Shown here: positions 10,040-20,245 of the stretch, piece after piece | Numbering within the stretch: the first letter of the stretch is position 1 | Layout of the letters: every line of letters starts with the position of its first letter | NCBI RefSeq assembly: GCF_001186125.1 | Contig: NW_014040214.1 | Span: forward strand, 30,244 to 59,215 | Length of the DNA stretch: 28,972 nucleotides | Source: Sphaeroforma arctica JP610 | Lineage: Eukaryota > Opisthokonta > Ichthyosporea > Ichthyophonida | Direction of reading: 5' to 3' | Program-made: the position numbers and the translations under genes | Notes under the pieces: generated by a model | Database searches by the model: none | Told to the model about the DNA's origin: nothing | Seen by the model: the letters and a program-made list of their open reading frames with translations, nothing else

Positions 10040-10980
10040 GTCACATCATCTAAAGAGAACAAGTTTGTCCTAAATATATTGGATGTGGCGTCGGGTATTC
10101 CATTGTCCGGGCAATAACTGCAAAGGATTACGAGTGGCGACAGAGTTAATATCGGTGTTTTGAGAGCATAATTTTCCTCGAAAGATTGAAGATTCAGCGT
10201 AACGAAGCTACCGAATTTCTAAATAATATTGTGAAAGCTATCACGCGGGCACTCGGAATTTACACAAGACATCTCAGCCATACCACCCTCAGACCATGGA
10301 TGCTGCAGAGTGACGGCACAAGGAAATTTATAGATGTGGTGTTGAATGTCTGGGATTGTGAAAGAAGCGTTGGTCACTAAGCTGTACAAGAACCTCTGGA
10401 TATCACGGCGTCACAAGTCCAGTGCTAATTTTGGTCGCCACCATGTCCCATCTGCAAACTTATCTGTGACTTACCTGATCATAATGCTACGATGAATAAT
10501 GCATGGTTAAAGCGGCTGGACGAACTGGAAAGACTATCCTGCCAAACCTGTATAAGAAGACGATCAAGTATACAGATGCCATAGGCGGAGGCCGTCGATC
10601 ACATGCGCAATTTTGATTTGATTGAGCCTAAGACGAGGGACGTAGTCATGATGTTCGCGCAAGGCGCGCACTACTAATTCCATGAAACTGTTAGTTGGGA
10701 GAATCAGAGCTACCATCTACGAGCTCAGGACGGAAGCAAGCCGCCTGAGCTCAAAGACGGACCACTTAATGTTGAGAATATCATGTTATTCTACCGCATT
10801 ACCGAACCACAGTTGGATGAATCGCTATGGAGAGAAGGGGAATCGACTTTAAGACACATCATATCACACAATGAGGCGACTCAGCAGTCGGAGTACCTTG
10901 GAAGGTTCTCACACGTGGGTGACAGCTGATGCCTTCGACGACCAGAACGTGGTGTCAGCGTATCGTACGCGGATTCAGAG
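10040..10980 (+). pseudogene. fossil integrase with chromodomain-like tail
   Basis: Core likeness: 'LDVAS' near 10080, then 'EATEFLNNIVKAITRALGI' (within 10186-10380), which matches the 'G.EF.N..v..i...lGi' block around the second catalytic acid of retroviral-type integrases. Near the end, 'SEYLGRF' (10888-10908) and 'ADAFDDQNVVSAYRTR' (from 10925) resemble the first strand and the C-terminal helix of a chromodomain. In chromoviruses that domain tethers integrase to modified histones. It is broken and old. Confidence 0.6.
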
Positions 10981-11976
10981 TCGGCGACAGTGACGACTGG
11001 TACACGGTTAGAGCAGCCTGGGTCGATGGTATGGTTGGCCTGGGTTGTGTTCCTCCTGCATGCACGTGTGGCAAATACACAAACAGGTGTATGATACAAT
11101 GTCTATTTTGTAGGGATACTTTAATTAAGTACTTATACATAGACTAAGCATTAATAGAAAGATATATGACATTCACATTAAAGGATTAGCTTGTACACTA
11201 GCTGACACACATACATGAAACGCTTCATATACTAAAATGGTTTGGAAGTGGCGAATATATTTTTATTATATAATGCTACGTTGCACCATAAAGAAAATCA
11301 TTAACAAACACACAACACGAAGCAAAGCTAGAACTACAGCATATTGCTACGCTGCATCGTACAGGAAATCGATATAGAAACTAGCACGCCACGCGGCGCT
11401 ACACACGAGTGTTGGTCATGGGTGGCAAGTATATATGTGCTTATAGTGCAGGCGAGCACCCTTTACACTCTAACTCAACGGAGAGCAACCTTGAGGACAC
11501 CACGCACTGAACTTTGAGTGAGCACTTAAGAATCCGTGAGCAGCGACAGCTTCAAGCGTGTTACATGGTACTCAGTCGATAGATTCGTCCTGAGAGGTGT
11601 TGAGTTGGTATAGCACTTTTACATAGAAGACGGAACTTGTATAGGCGCTGTGACGGAGTCACGAGAAGCGTGTCCAACTCGAGAATGCTCATGAGTCCAC
11701 CAAGCCACACTCCCTTCATATATATCACTTCAAGAATTGTGAACAGTTATTTAAGAAAAAATACATCAGTACATCAAGTATAGAAAAGATAGTCAGGTAC
11801 AGTGTGTAGTTGTAAACAGGATTGTCACGTCGAACCTATGATATTGGGGGTAAAGAAGATATTCGAGCGATATTAGAACGGTTGCCTTGTACACTGGTAA
11901 ACAACACGCACACTAGGCAGATAGAAAGTGAATAGGTATAGACACGTATATGTCTTAGTCAGATATATTATTTTAT
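10981..11976. other. non-coding flank, possible 3' LTR of A2
   Basis: No coding region is supported. Two diverged ~35-bp look-alikes ('tgctacgttgcaccataaagaaaatc' type) lie near 11273 and 11345. There are AT-rich stretches around 11260 and 11715-11755. Its position right after the integrase end makes it the natural place for a 3' LTR, but no matching 5' copy was found in the window. Confidence 0.35.
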
Positions 11977-12094
11977 NNNNNNNNNNNNNNNNNNNNNNNN
12001 NNNNNNNNNNNNNNNNNNNNNNNNNNNNNNNNNNNNNNNNNNNNNNNNNNNNNNNNNNNNNNNNNNNNNNNNNNNNNNNNNNNNNNNNNNNNNN
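11977..12094. other. assembly gap (118 N)
   Basis: This run of N directly abuts a (TA)n tract, so the gap most likely reflects a simple repeat that could not be spanned. The real length is unknown. Confidence 0.98.
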
Positions 12095-12259
<165 letters not shown>

Positions 12260-12260
12260 A

Positions 12261-12393
12261 ACGAGGACCTTAGCTGGGTCTAACAAAGTCAAAAGTATAT
12301 ATAAAAAAGGCCTTTCACTGGGTCTAAAAAATTCAACAATAAAATTTGAAAAAGCCTTTAGCTGGGTCTAACAAAGTCAAAAATATATATATT
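12261..12393. repeat. 44-bp repeat, three diverged units
   Basis: 'ctgggtctaa' recurs at 12274, 12318 and 12362, exactly 44 bp apart, within units reading 'cctttagctgggtctaacaaagtcaaaaatatat'. Units 1 and 3 are closest and the middle one is more diverged. The units end in short TA stretches, so the neighbouring microsatellite may have grown from one of them. Confidence 0.85.
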
Positions 12394-12639
12394 TGAAAAT
12401 TTATCATGAGAAGAACATACTCACATACACGTTTGTAGCACACACTTAAAATGACAATATCTCGGTAACTGTGTATAGGAAAACACTCGAATATGCAGTA
12501 GTAATCACATCGAAAAGGCATAATACAAATTGGCATTTCCGTCGATATAGTATCACATATACAATAGAATCGCGAGCTATATACCACAAAATATGCTTGG
12601 AACCAGAACAATACAGGTAGAGATATACAAAAACGGTAT
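12394..12639. other. no gene recognised
   Basis: This is AT-rich sequence between the 44-bp repeat and the gag-like region. Minus-strand frames of 138 and 146 codons cross it (12333-12886), but they overlap in different phases and show no domain, so they are not called. Confidence 0.45.
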
Positions 12640-13439
12640 ATTGACGTGTTTTGGGAAGAAGTCCGCGATGCGCGTACTTCGTTCGAAACTGCGGGGGTTT
12701 CGGCAGATATCTTCGTCGCCTCTTTTCGTGAGACCATGGTGTCCCACAAGGAGGGGCTATTAGGTGAGGTGACACCAAACCCGTTAATGAGCAGTTTTTA
12801 TAGCGGCTCATCAAACCGAAGGAAGAAATTGAGCTGCTCATTTCCAAGTGGCCCAGTTCAGCGCAATGAGGTGCTGCATATGCCATCTGAACTTAATCGA
12901 GAACACACATAAGAACCGCCTGAAGAATGGCGATCATGAGCGTGGTAGAGGTCGTAACCGATTTAGGTCGCACTTCCGTTCACCACGAGAGCGCTCTCCC
13001 GGTGACTATCACAGGAAGAATGAGAATAGACTGTATTCCAAATCATGGAAGCGTAACTAAAACATTCAAAGTCTGAAGAATCTGAGTCTGATAGGGACTT
13101 TCACGCAAGCGCTCACACAAAGATAAGCAAAGGCGTAGCAGGTCGTACGATAGTTCGTCGTACTCACGTTCGAAACGTCGTGAGCGCGGTGGGGAGAAAA
13201 GAAAAGAGGGGTGTAGGAGCGATTGGCACCAGCCCCAATCGTCAGAGTCAGATAATGACGTAGCCTACAAAGTATGTCATAGTTACAACCATACTACTGA
13301 GGAATGTTCTCGTTACGGGTTCAGCGCGGGCTACGTCAAGACAGAAGTCGCGTCGGAAGTGAAAGGGTACGGTGGTTTCGGCTATAGCAGGTGCTGTGAG
13401 TACGTGAGCGTAAGTTATTTCTGGTTGCACATTTAACCT
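12640..13439 (+). pseudogene. Arg/Ser-rich gag-like fossil with knuckle-like motif
   Basis: The 12918-13060 part reads 'RGRGRNRFRSHFRSPRERSP' and similar Arg/Ser/Asp-rich text. RS-rich words return at 13130-13190. At 13274-13312 there is 'CHSYNHTTEECSRYG', which resembles a CCHC nucleocapsid knuckle. A basic RS-rich stretch before a knuckle is typical of the RNA-binding end of gag in LTR elements. An Arg/Ser-rich host splicing-type protein is the alternative. It is broken in several places. It lies 5' of an LTR-like block and a pol fossil. Confidence 0.45.
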
Positions 13440-13885
13440 TGTGACAATCCGCATTAGAAAGTCTCAGCCACTCAGTCTCAGTCTTAGGCCACATCCCAGA
13501 GTCAAAAATTAAAACCGCGACGCAGAAGGGAGCCTACACAAAGCATTTAGAAACACTAGCAGTATATACTGAAGGCCTCCGTAGCCAAAACCTCGAGTTT
13601 GTTTTTTCTCCTTCTGCGAAATCGTGATGCCTGTCACTGTACAGAGGATCGCCAAACCTACATGCACAAACAATCTGACATTTCAGAGTTTTCGTCTCCA
13701 GCCTTCAAGTTTTAACCAATGAGAGAGAAACAGTCTTGTTTGACGATTCAGTCTATACACCCAGTCCACACTACAGACTTCAACTCTGACCCTATACTTG
13801 AGGGAGAGTGAGAGTCTACAGGTCTCAGACCAAATTTTACAGCAAGAAGCCCTCTTAATTTCTAGAAATCATCACATGGTTAGCT

Positions 13886-13974
13886 CACTCCCGAGAATCA
13901 AGTTATTTGAGTCACTCCCGAGAGCTGATTAAATTTGCCAACCAACTCGCGAGAGTTGATTAAGTTTGTCAACC
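13886..13974. repeat. ~26-32 bp repeat, three diverged units
   Basis: The unit is 'tcactcccgagagctgattaaatttgccaacca' with relatives at 13886, 13912 and 13944. It ends about 10 bp before the TATA box, so it sits where U3 enhancer repeats usually lie. CTCCCGAGAG / CTCGCGAGAG is a near-palindrome in units 2 and 3. Confidence 0.8.
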
Positions 13975-13983
13975 GCAACATTC

Positions 13984-13994
13984 TATATATAAAA
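13984..13994 (+). promoter_or_regulatory. TATA box
   Basis: 'tatatataaaa' lies immediately downstream of the enhancer-like repeat and 80 bp upstream of an AATAAA. It is a good core-promoter candidate for the LTR-like block. Confidence 0.5.
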
Positions 13995-14144
13995 AGCTGC
14001 GTCCCTATGTGATCACAACCTATGCGGAAAGGCATCATGTGATCAGCCTGAGATTTAGTTGCAAAAAAATGTCAATAAAATAGTATCGAAGTGTTAAAGT
14101 GTCCTGCAGAAGGCTTTCAATACAGACCATATGAGTTTCTACCC

Positions 14145-14162
14145 TGGCCAACCCAAGCGGCT
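14145..14162 (+). promoter_or_regulatory. primer-binding-site-like motif
   Basis: 'tggccaacccaagcggct' begins with TGG right after the LTR-like block and 110 bp before the protease-like frame. The matching tRNA was not identified. The expected CA end of the LTR is not clean here. Confidence 0.25.
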
Positions 14163-14271
14163 GAACGCGAACTCAAACACATTACGTAATTAAACCAAAG
14201 GTAAAGTCAGAAATAGATACATACATTCGCACTTTATTTAAAGTGTACCACATTACACTCTAACAGCTCAC

Positions 14272-14514
14272 ATGCTCTCTGAGCTCGATGTTTCGGCGCG
14301 GCATGAATATAAGGGTCCACCATTAGAAGGTATTGATGGCCCATTTAACAAAGACACATTTAAAATAGTGCTATGGGATGACCTGGGGGTATACATGGAC
14401 ATCTTGGACGGCGCCTACACGTTGGCTGAGGGGCATCCGTTTTACGTAGTTGAAAACGTTTCGATAGGGTGCGAGTTGCTTAATGGATACGACCAAATAA
14501 AGCACTCTAGATAG
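14272..14514 (+). pseudogene. protease-like part of fossil C
   Basis: This 80-codon frame ends '...HPFYVVENVSIGCELLNGYDQIKH', close to the C-terminal half of retropepsins ('F.V......ilLG.D.l'). The position, upstream of RT and after a primer-site-like word, fits gag-pol order. The likeness is modest, and a fragment of another protein cannot be excluded. Confidence 0.35.
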
Positions 14515-15339
14515 GCCACTGATGTGGATCGGAGACATGTTGTTGTTGGTACCCTAGTCGGCGATCAAGTAGTCATCGCTATAGGATACGAATGTTCCAT
14601 TGAGCTCACACGTTAAGCTTTTACTTGGATATATGTTTTAGGGTTTTTAGGATAAGCGCCCCAAGAATGGGTCAACCGCAGTCAAACCCCAGGTAGCACA
14701 TGAGAGACTCAAGTCCTTCATGAAGCAACCTCCGACCAGTTCTGTTGGTATATACCCCAAGAATGGGCCTCCCTTAGCTGATGAAAATACGAGGGCGCGT
14801 GATGAGTGTATCACATCGCCAACGCAGGTGTTGGTCTCAAGACCTAAGTCCTCGATTAAAAACCCAGCTCCGCAGGTACAGGCCCCAAAGGGTGCCCAAC
14901 TGTAGTTGATGCTCAGGACCTTCATGCTGTGCTTCTCGCACAAGCAGTGAAACGGCGTAGCCAAGTCTCCCGTGACACAGGACATAACTCTGTTCCGACC
15001 AAGGTTATCCCCCAGGCCAAGGGCGTAGAAGGCGTATACCTTCTTTGGCTTTCGGGTATGGTCAGCCGTATTGACTTACCCAACCAAGTATTAGAAGAGT
15101 TGGACAATGGGATCGACGGGCGAACAAGTGCCTCGAGCTTGAGCAATCAGATCTCCGACAGCTTGCCAAGGAGGTCAATAAACCTGAGGCAGAGCATGCC
15201 CACCTGGAAGCTCTAATTGAAGGCCTCACATATGACTAGGAGAAACACCGATTCATGGAAGTACATCCGGTCAAGCTTTACCCGTGACACCCGATTGAAG
15301 GCGGATTCCGGCTCACATACGCAGTCACGAGAACCTTCT

Positions 15340-15975
15340 TTTAGACCACCCTGAGATGGTGGCCATGAAGGAGAAGCTCTTGCAAGGCAAGAAGATGAGA
15401 AGGTACTGTGGTACGCCAAGCCCCTCATGGTACCTAAGAAACCCAGAGTCGCCCCTCAGACCAAGGATGACTGGTGTTTTTGTACCAACTTTGCCAAGTA
15501 GAAGACAAAGCTTAAGCAAGACTTGTTTAATATTCCAACAGAGGGTAAGATGTTTGGACATATTGCTGGCAAGCCTTGGGTCTCCGTCGTAGACTGCGGG
15601 AATGCGTTCAACCAAATCCCGTTGGAGCGTAAGAGCAAGGACATTCTGACTTTGGACTCAGTAAGACAGGTACAAGTATCTTACCCTTCCATTTGGAAGC
15701 ACCGAAGCGTCGTGGCGACTCCAAGAGACACTGTATCGTCTCTTCGATGAGCTCAAGGGCGTCAATTGGTACACGACATCGTCGTTACGACCGTTGATGC
15801 ATCGGAATAATGGGATCAGCTTATAGCGTTCTTTGAGCGCCATGACAAGTACGATATCCAGTTTGGATTTTTTTTAACCATAAACCCTAACAAAAACATT
15901 GGTCGGCACAAGAGTCCGGTTACAATTTTAGGGCAGTGGTGCAATGATCAGGGCGTTACTATTTCGGCGGACAGG
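15340..15975 (+). pseudogene. reverse transcriptase part of fossil C
   Basis: 'DLFNIPTEGKMFGHIAGKPW', then 'VSVVDCGNAFNQIPLERKSK', matches the Ty3-type pattern 'dlfPiPtieemld.i.ga..fSvlDl.sgYnQIpl...s'. This is the first palm block carrying a catalytic Asp. Text further right ('FDELKGVNWY', 'GVTISADRV') fits the later thumb region. It would have copied the element's RNA into DNA. It is a broken fossil. Confidence 0.75.
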
Positions 15976-16159
15976 GTTGTCTGCGCTTCTCGAGGTTGAC
16001 TGCCCGGACAACCGAGATCGAGTCCGGGCATATATCACACTGTTGCGTTCTGGTAGCGGTATATTGACGGTTTCTCCCGTATCCTTAAGCCCATCTCAGC
16101 TCTTTTAAAGAATGAAATCCGTTAAAAGTGGAGGGCTGCCCAGCAGAAAGCGTTTAGCA

Positions 16160-16640
16160 CCATCAGATGTGTGTGGTACTCGCCGCGTGGGCGATTGTAT
16201 CAATTCGCGGATGCTTGTGAGCATATCGATCTTGGTGGGGCCAGCTATATTCTCCACAGCGGGGAGGTATGGCCAGTAGCATATTTCTCTTCGAAGTTTT
16301 CGCAGCCTAGCTTAACTATCACGTTACTGACAAAATATAGAATGGCTCGCGCACGTCTATGGCCTTCACAAGCACTGGACGGTACTCGGCAATTCGCACC
16401 TCCCAATTTTCATCTTTGCAGATCATCAAGCCTTGCTGACCATCTGGCATAGAGAGTTCTTTGCGGATGACCTGCGTGGTCGACGTCAAGCACGTTGGCA
16501 GAAGATGTGTTGTGATCGGGATGTGTACCTTTTGCACATACGAGGATAGACCCCTGCCCTTGGATGGGCCCTGTTGGTGCTTAGTCGGCAAACTCCAGAC
16601 GGCGAGTCACGTGGCGCTACCCAGTAACCAATTCGACCCC
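16160..16640 (+). pseudogene. RNase H part of fossil C
   Basis: 'YQFADACEHIDLGGASYIL' matches the opening 'f.DAs..giGavl', and 'WPVAYFSSKFSQ' matches '..v.y.SrkLs'. 'FADHQALLTIW' with 'RRQARWQ' fits the 'tDH.aL...' and 'RR.aRW' blocks. A 12-base C run (16637-16648) lies just beyond. It is broken. Confidence 0.75.
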
Positions 16641-16648
16641 CCCCCCCC
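16637..16648. repeat. C homopolymer (12)
   Basis: A pure C run at the end of the RNase H fossil, one of three long G/C runs in the window, all inside retroelement sequence. Confidence 0.9.
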
Positions 16649-16701
16649 GTATAGTAGCGAGTACATGGCCAACCGTAAGCCATTTTGCTACAGCGAAAAA
16701 G

Positions 16702-17003
16702 TGTAGGGTTTGAGAGTAACTGAAGAAATACGACCAAAGAAAACAATAAACCTTTACTCATATGCGAATCTCTTAGCTAGGTGAAATCCTAGGCTGAAGG
16801 ACTCGCATTGAGTCTTTTTTTGTATTTGGTATTTCTACACTAGAGACTCAAATTTTACTCGAGTGTTTCTCTCACAAACGGAGGTCAGATCCCGCTATAT
16901 TTCTGATCACTCTATTATCAGAAATATTGGATCCTGGATCCAAAAATCAGTTTTTTGGGGGGTGGGGGGGGGGGGTTGGATAATCTGACCCTTAGATGTT
17001 ACA
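16702..17003. repeat. three-copy LTR-like unit, copy 2
   Basis: On the + strand it begins 'tgtagggtttgagagtaactgaa' and ends 'cttagatgttaca'. Read on the minus strand it starts 'tgtaacatctaaggg' and ends in ...ctaca, a good LTR-like TG...CA frame. It is the most diverged of the three copies and carries a G-run (16957-16975). To its left is the purine tract 'agcgaaaaag'. To its right, minus strand, is 'aaagttggggagc', also polypurine-like. Each could be a PPT, for opposite orientations. No target-site duplication was found. Confidence 0.65.
16957..16975. repeat. G-run (6 G, T, 12 G)
   Basis: 'ggggggtggggggggggggg'-like tract within copy 2 of the unit. It is absent from copies 1 and 3, so it arose after the copies separated. 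Confidence 0.9.
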
Positions 17004-17469
17004 GCTCCCCAACTTTGTACTTCAGAGTCTGCGAAGGAGTGGAAAGTGACATCTCACAGTACTAGTTTATTTAGAGGTTGGTGTCTTTGTACAGGGAAAA
17101 ACACCTCCTTTAGTGGGTTAAGAGGAAAAACCTGCCATTGCTCGCTGATCACTCATTATTGCTCGTTGCTGTTGACTTCGTCGGCCTGGATTGCCTTTGC
17201 TTGTGTCTGGTATGCTGTCGGTATAGTGTAAGAACATCAGCATCTGCGTTGTCTGATTTGTGCTTCCGGGTATGCTCCCCATCTGTCTATTGCAGTAGGT
17301 ACTCCTGGGATCCATCACTTTGGTTGGACGGTCTGAGGTTAAGTATCGAGGAGAACTGAGTCTCCTTGATGGTTGTACTTGGCTATTGGAGGTGAATTCC
17401 TCCAAAGCATTAGCCTTCTTGACTAGTCCATTTATTTCATCACAGACCGAGTTAGGATATTCCGGGGCT

Positions 17470-18440
17470 TAAGTCCCATCAAGATTACCGACAAAATACT
17501 CGTTGCCCTCCTTGCTTACTATTTTGTATGGTTCTCCGTATGGTACTGTCATTTTATTCGTTTCACCTTGGTAACGAACCACTACAATGTCTCTTCCTGG
17601 AAGTGTACATACTTCTTTTGGTACTTTCGGTCATATGCTGCGCGCATTTTCTCTTGATATTGTGCAACATTTGCATCTAGTTGTGGTCTAATCGATTCTT
17701 CTAGGTTATTCGTTTCCCATGGCACTGTTGTACTAGGTGCATTGACTGGTTTGTTATAATCAGTCTGTTGGTTTTATCTTCCTTCATAGTACACATTGAA
17801 TCGCAGTGATTTGTGTTTTAGTGATGAACGGAGGCTGTGGCCCATTTGAACAAATGAAAGATATGAACACCAGTTGTCTAGACTTTTTTCACCGAATTTC
17901 TTCAGTAAGGGTATGAGGTTGAACACTCGTTTTCTCCCATTACCTTGGGTTGATACGGTTGGGACACTAGCTGTTGTGACGGGGTTTGCTCGATGACTTT
18001 CGAGAGTATGTCATTCACATTTCCTGTACCTTGATCCGTTTGTATGACTTGTGGAAAGCCATGTTCACACATGATTGGAACTAGTGTTCGTGCGACAGTT
18101 GCCGCTGATTTGTCCGTCATTGGTCCAAGTATGACATATGTGAGTGTACATCGAGCCAAACTAGGACGTATGTGTTGCATCTATTCGGGTCTACCAAGGG
18201 ACCGATGGTGTCCAATTTATCTTGCCGCCTGGAAATGCGGCTGTTATTGATTGTAAGGGGTGGAAGCCCGCCCTTCTTGTGAGTTTTATTTTTGAGACAT
18301 GGTACACAGCCTTTCTGGCGTGACCATGTGTGGCCATCTAATTGAAATTTGTTCACTGTTTCTTCATCGATATAGTGACCCACAGTGTGATATTGAGCTA
18401 CTAGGGCAGCCCTGTCCTCATAAATGTCTGTCTGGCTCTG
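17470..18440 (-). pseudogene. integrase part of fossil F
   Basis: The zinc-binding region is seen as '..YHTVGHYIDEETVNKF' followed by 'GCVPCLKNKTHKKGG' (H..H..CxxC). The core is seen as 'LVWLDVHSHMSYL' and, further on, 'GFPQVIQTDQGTGNVN', which is the 'GfP..i.tDqG..F' block with the second catalytic Asp, then 'YQPKVMGENE'. The C-terminal region near 17640-17480 has the 'Y..KYQ' and basic text usual there. Integrase joins the element DNA into the host genome. Confidence 0.8.
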
Positions 18441-18559
18441 CCGACTCGTTCCCGGTTTGTACCGAAGCGATCTTCATGGTTGGATGTGCTAGTTTTTGGT
18501 CAAAGTATGGTGACATTGTGCCTATCTTGGCTACTTGTGTGATCCCCCATGGTATTTTG

Positions 18560-18690
18560 CCACAGCTTGTCGTGCCGCCTTTCAGGAACGTGGTGTTTGA
18601 TTTTTCAACTATCATCGAGTCTTGCTCTAGCAGTGAAAAGAATGTAATCGTTGGTCTCGTGGTGCGGGAAGTAAGGATAAAGATTGGCAA
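18560..18690 (-). pseudogene. protease-like part of fossil F
   Basis: 'TFFSLLEQDSMIVEKSNTTF' is arranged like the active-site segment of retropepsins ('..LlDqGSm..fvs....'), between gag and integrase. The likeness is short and weak. Confidence 0.3.
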
Positions 18691-18876
18691 TTTATATCAT
18701 TTGCATTTATCAACAACGTTTCTTCATCTGTATTTACACTGAGCCTGTCAGCCAGGTCAATCATGTTTGCTTCCGCCAACCAGTTGTTTCAGTGCTCAAG
18801 GCCATCTGTGATGTCTTCTACCTTGCCAGAGGTAATGGACAATCTTGCTACTTGCAGATCGTTCCTGACACGCTCC

Positions 18877-19629
18877 TCAGCCTGCTTGATGTGATTCGAT
18901 GCCTTCACATTGACTGAAGCGATGTGGGGCTGGCATCACCTTACAATAAGGACATGCACGCTCCTCGCGCACCCCTTTCTTCTCTTGGGCTTGTCCTATT
19001 GGTTTGGTTTGCTTAGGAGCACCGTTGTCCGGTTTGTGCCGTTTGGTCGTAGTGGTTGGGCTACCCTGAGACTGGCTTTGGGTGGCTGTCTGCGAGTTGT
19101 GTCGCTTGCGCTTTCTATACAACCGATCTGCCTGCACTTTGGCTGCCGCTCTTATGGTTGCTTCAGTAAGGGAGTAAAACACTGTGTGTTTCATATCGGA
19201 CAAGTGACCTTCACTTCCATCAGGTTGCTTGTCTGCCTTGATGATGGCATCTACTTTCTCCTGCTGCCCATAGTAGCTGAGTGCTTGGTATCTTATGATC
19301 TTGAGGATTTGCATGTGTATAAACTCTTTGTCCGAGTTGCGGTAACGCTCCTCTAACACTTGCATTGTTCTATGCAATCGCTCAGTGTGCACCTCCACAT
19401 CCAGTGTCTTATTCTGCACGTCGTTGAGAAACTTCTCTAACAGATAGTCTACTAGATGGTGTCTGAGTCTGTCAATAATGATTCTATTGAATAGTTCAGG
19501 ATCCCTGTAGTGCTTGATCATCTGTGTTTCAAAGTCTCGTATCTCATTGAGCAATGTCTTGGTCTTCTCCGTTACGTCAGTGTATTCTATTAGATATCTC
19601 ACTAGTGCTGGGTACTGACATACTGGCAT
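18877..19629 (-). pseudogene. gag part of fossil F
   Basis: This 250-codon frame has a helical, charged N-terminal two-thirds (residues 1-165). A basic, low-complexity Gln/Ser/Thr/Lys linker follows at about 170-225 ('YRKRKRHNSQTATQSQSQ'). A cysteine motif near residue 228, 'CPYCKVMPAPHRFSQC', is a CX2CX6HX4C variant of the retroelement knuckle. The architecture (capsid-like helices, basic linker, knuckle) is that of gag, which packages the RNA. It starts at the first ATG of the open frame. It is followed on the same strand by the protease-like and integrase parts. Confidence 0.7.
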
Positions 19630-20057
19630 AGACTTGGCTAAGAATAGGTCTCTGCATTATGTAGTAAACTCTATAATGTCTTCACAATTTTACATTTTGA
19701 AATAACTGTCTCTGGATAACTCCGGAAATTTTGAGGTCTTTCGTAGTTAAGAAAGTGCAGGTTCATTGACCCTATCGCCTAAACGTGAACGCATGAATTC
19801 TAACTCACTAATGCTCTGACTGATTTGAACAAGTTGATCTTCCTCATCGTCAGCCACACTCCTTGATAGCTAAATCGTATCACCTTCTGAGTTCTGTGTC
19901 GACGATTGGCATGTGTTGTTTTGGCTGTTGGTCGCGGGTGCCTACTCTCATTTTGTGTAGAGTTGATATAGGCACCGGTGCTGTCTGTTCCAATTTGTAC
20001 ACAAACCCTAACCAGGACGTGATTGCCCTGACAGATGCTCTAGTCTATTTCTAACCA
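19630..20057. other. non-coding stretch 5' of gag F
   Basis: This would be the leader directly upstream of the minus-strand gag. No ORF with recognisable content is seen; 19863-20054 on the + strand is a short Cys-containing frame without motifs. Confidence 0.4.
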
Positions 20058-20245
20058 TGACGTCACCACGTGATGTTCGGTCCTGTACCGAACTGTGGCT
20101 ATGTTAACGTCACCCCTTGATGTTCGGCCTTGTACCGAACTGTGGCTATGTGGACGTCACCACTTGATGTTCGGTCCTGTACCGAACTGTGGCTATGTGG
20201 ACGTCACCACTTGATGTTGGGTCCTCTGACTCAGTTTGTCCCGAA
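20058..20245. repeat. 47-bp tandem repeat with a hairpin in each unit
   Basis: 'tgatgttcgg' recurs at 20071, 20118 and 20165, with a variant at 20212, always 47 bp apart. Each of the first three units contains an inverted repeat 'gttcggtcctgtaccgaac' (7-bp stem, 5-base loop; 20075-20093, 20122-20140, 20169-20187). Unit 2 has one stem base altered. Each is preceded by a GACGTCAC-type word, and the first is the full palindrome TGACGTCA (20058-20065). A partial fifth relative lies near 20283. The array sits in the presumed leader of the minus-strand element F. Confidence 0.9.

Larger units (their letters stand above)
8860..10980 (+). mobile_element. Ty3/gypsy chromovirus-like fossil (A2), broken
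   Basis: The parts run in the order RNase H, an NPPW-type domain, integrase core, and an integrase tail with chromodomain-like residues, all on the + strand. This order is that of Ty3/gypsy pol 3' halves. The element is old and has many breaks (well over ten by eye). No LTR could be paired with it: its right flank (10981-11976) is the place to look for one, its left flank is unannotated. Part-level entries follow. Confidence 0.7.
13440..14144 (+). mobile_element. LTR-like block with promoter signals
   Basis: The block starts at 'tgtgacaatcc', an LTR-like opening. It contains a short tandem repeat (13886-13974), a TATA box (13984-13994) and AATAAA (14074-14079), and stops just before a TGG primer-site-like word at 14145. 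The spacing of TATA, AATAAA and TGG is what an LTR's U3-R-U5 order predicts. No second copy was found, so it is either the 5' LTR of the following pol fossil or a lone LTR. Confidence 0.45.
14163..16701 (+). mobile_element. Ty3/gypsy pol fossil (C), broken
   Basis: The + strand order is protease-like part, reverse transcriptase, RNase H, with the right edge abutting copy 2 of the three-copy unit. Many breaks are present and the element is old. The protein text differs clearly from fossils A1, A2 and D, so it represents another lineage of the same superfamily. The integrase expected after RNase H is not seen before the repeat copy. Confidence 0.75.
17004..19629 (-). mobile_element. Ty3/gypsy-type fossil on the minus strand (F), broken
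   Basis: Reading right to left, the recognised parts are gag (19629-18877), a protease-like stretch (about 18690-18560) and integrase (about 18440-17470). A non-coding or low-similarity tail then reaches copy 2 of the unit at 17003, preceded by a polypurine-like 'aaagttggggagc'. Copies 2 and 3 bracket this body as an LTR pair would. It is broken, with several breaks, yet the gag frame is long and open, so it is younger than A1 or A2. Confidence 0.7.

Noticed and set aside
12333-12886. Minus-strand ORFs of 138 and 146 codons
   Set aside because: They overlap in different frames, start or end in the 44-bp repeat region and are antisense to the gag-like text.
14647-14985. 112-codon minus-strand ORF and overlapping + strand frames at 14720-15216
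   Set aside because: They lie between the protease-like and RT parts of fossil C. The minus frame has no motif; the + text is probably the spacer of the same fossil and adds no identifiable domain.
20058-20245. Possible CRISPR-like array (regular repeats with inverted repeats)
   Set aside because: The whole 47-bp unit repeats, with no unique spacers between conserved repeats, and the context is eukaryotic retroelement DNA.
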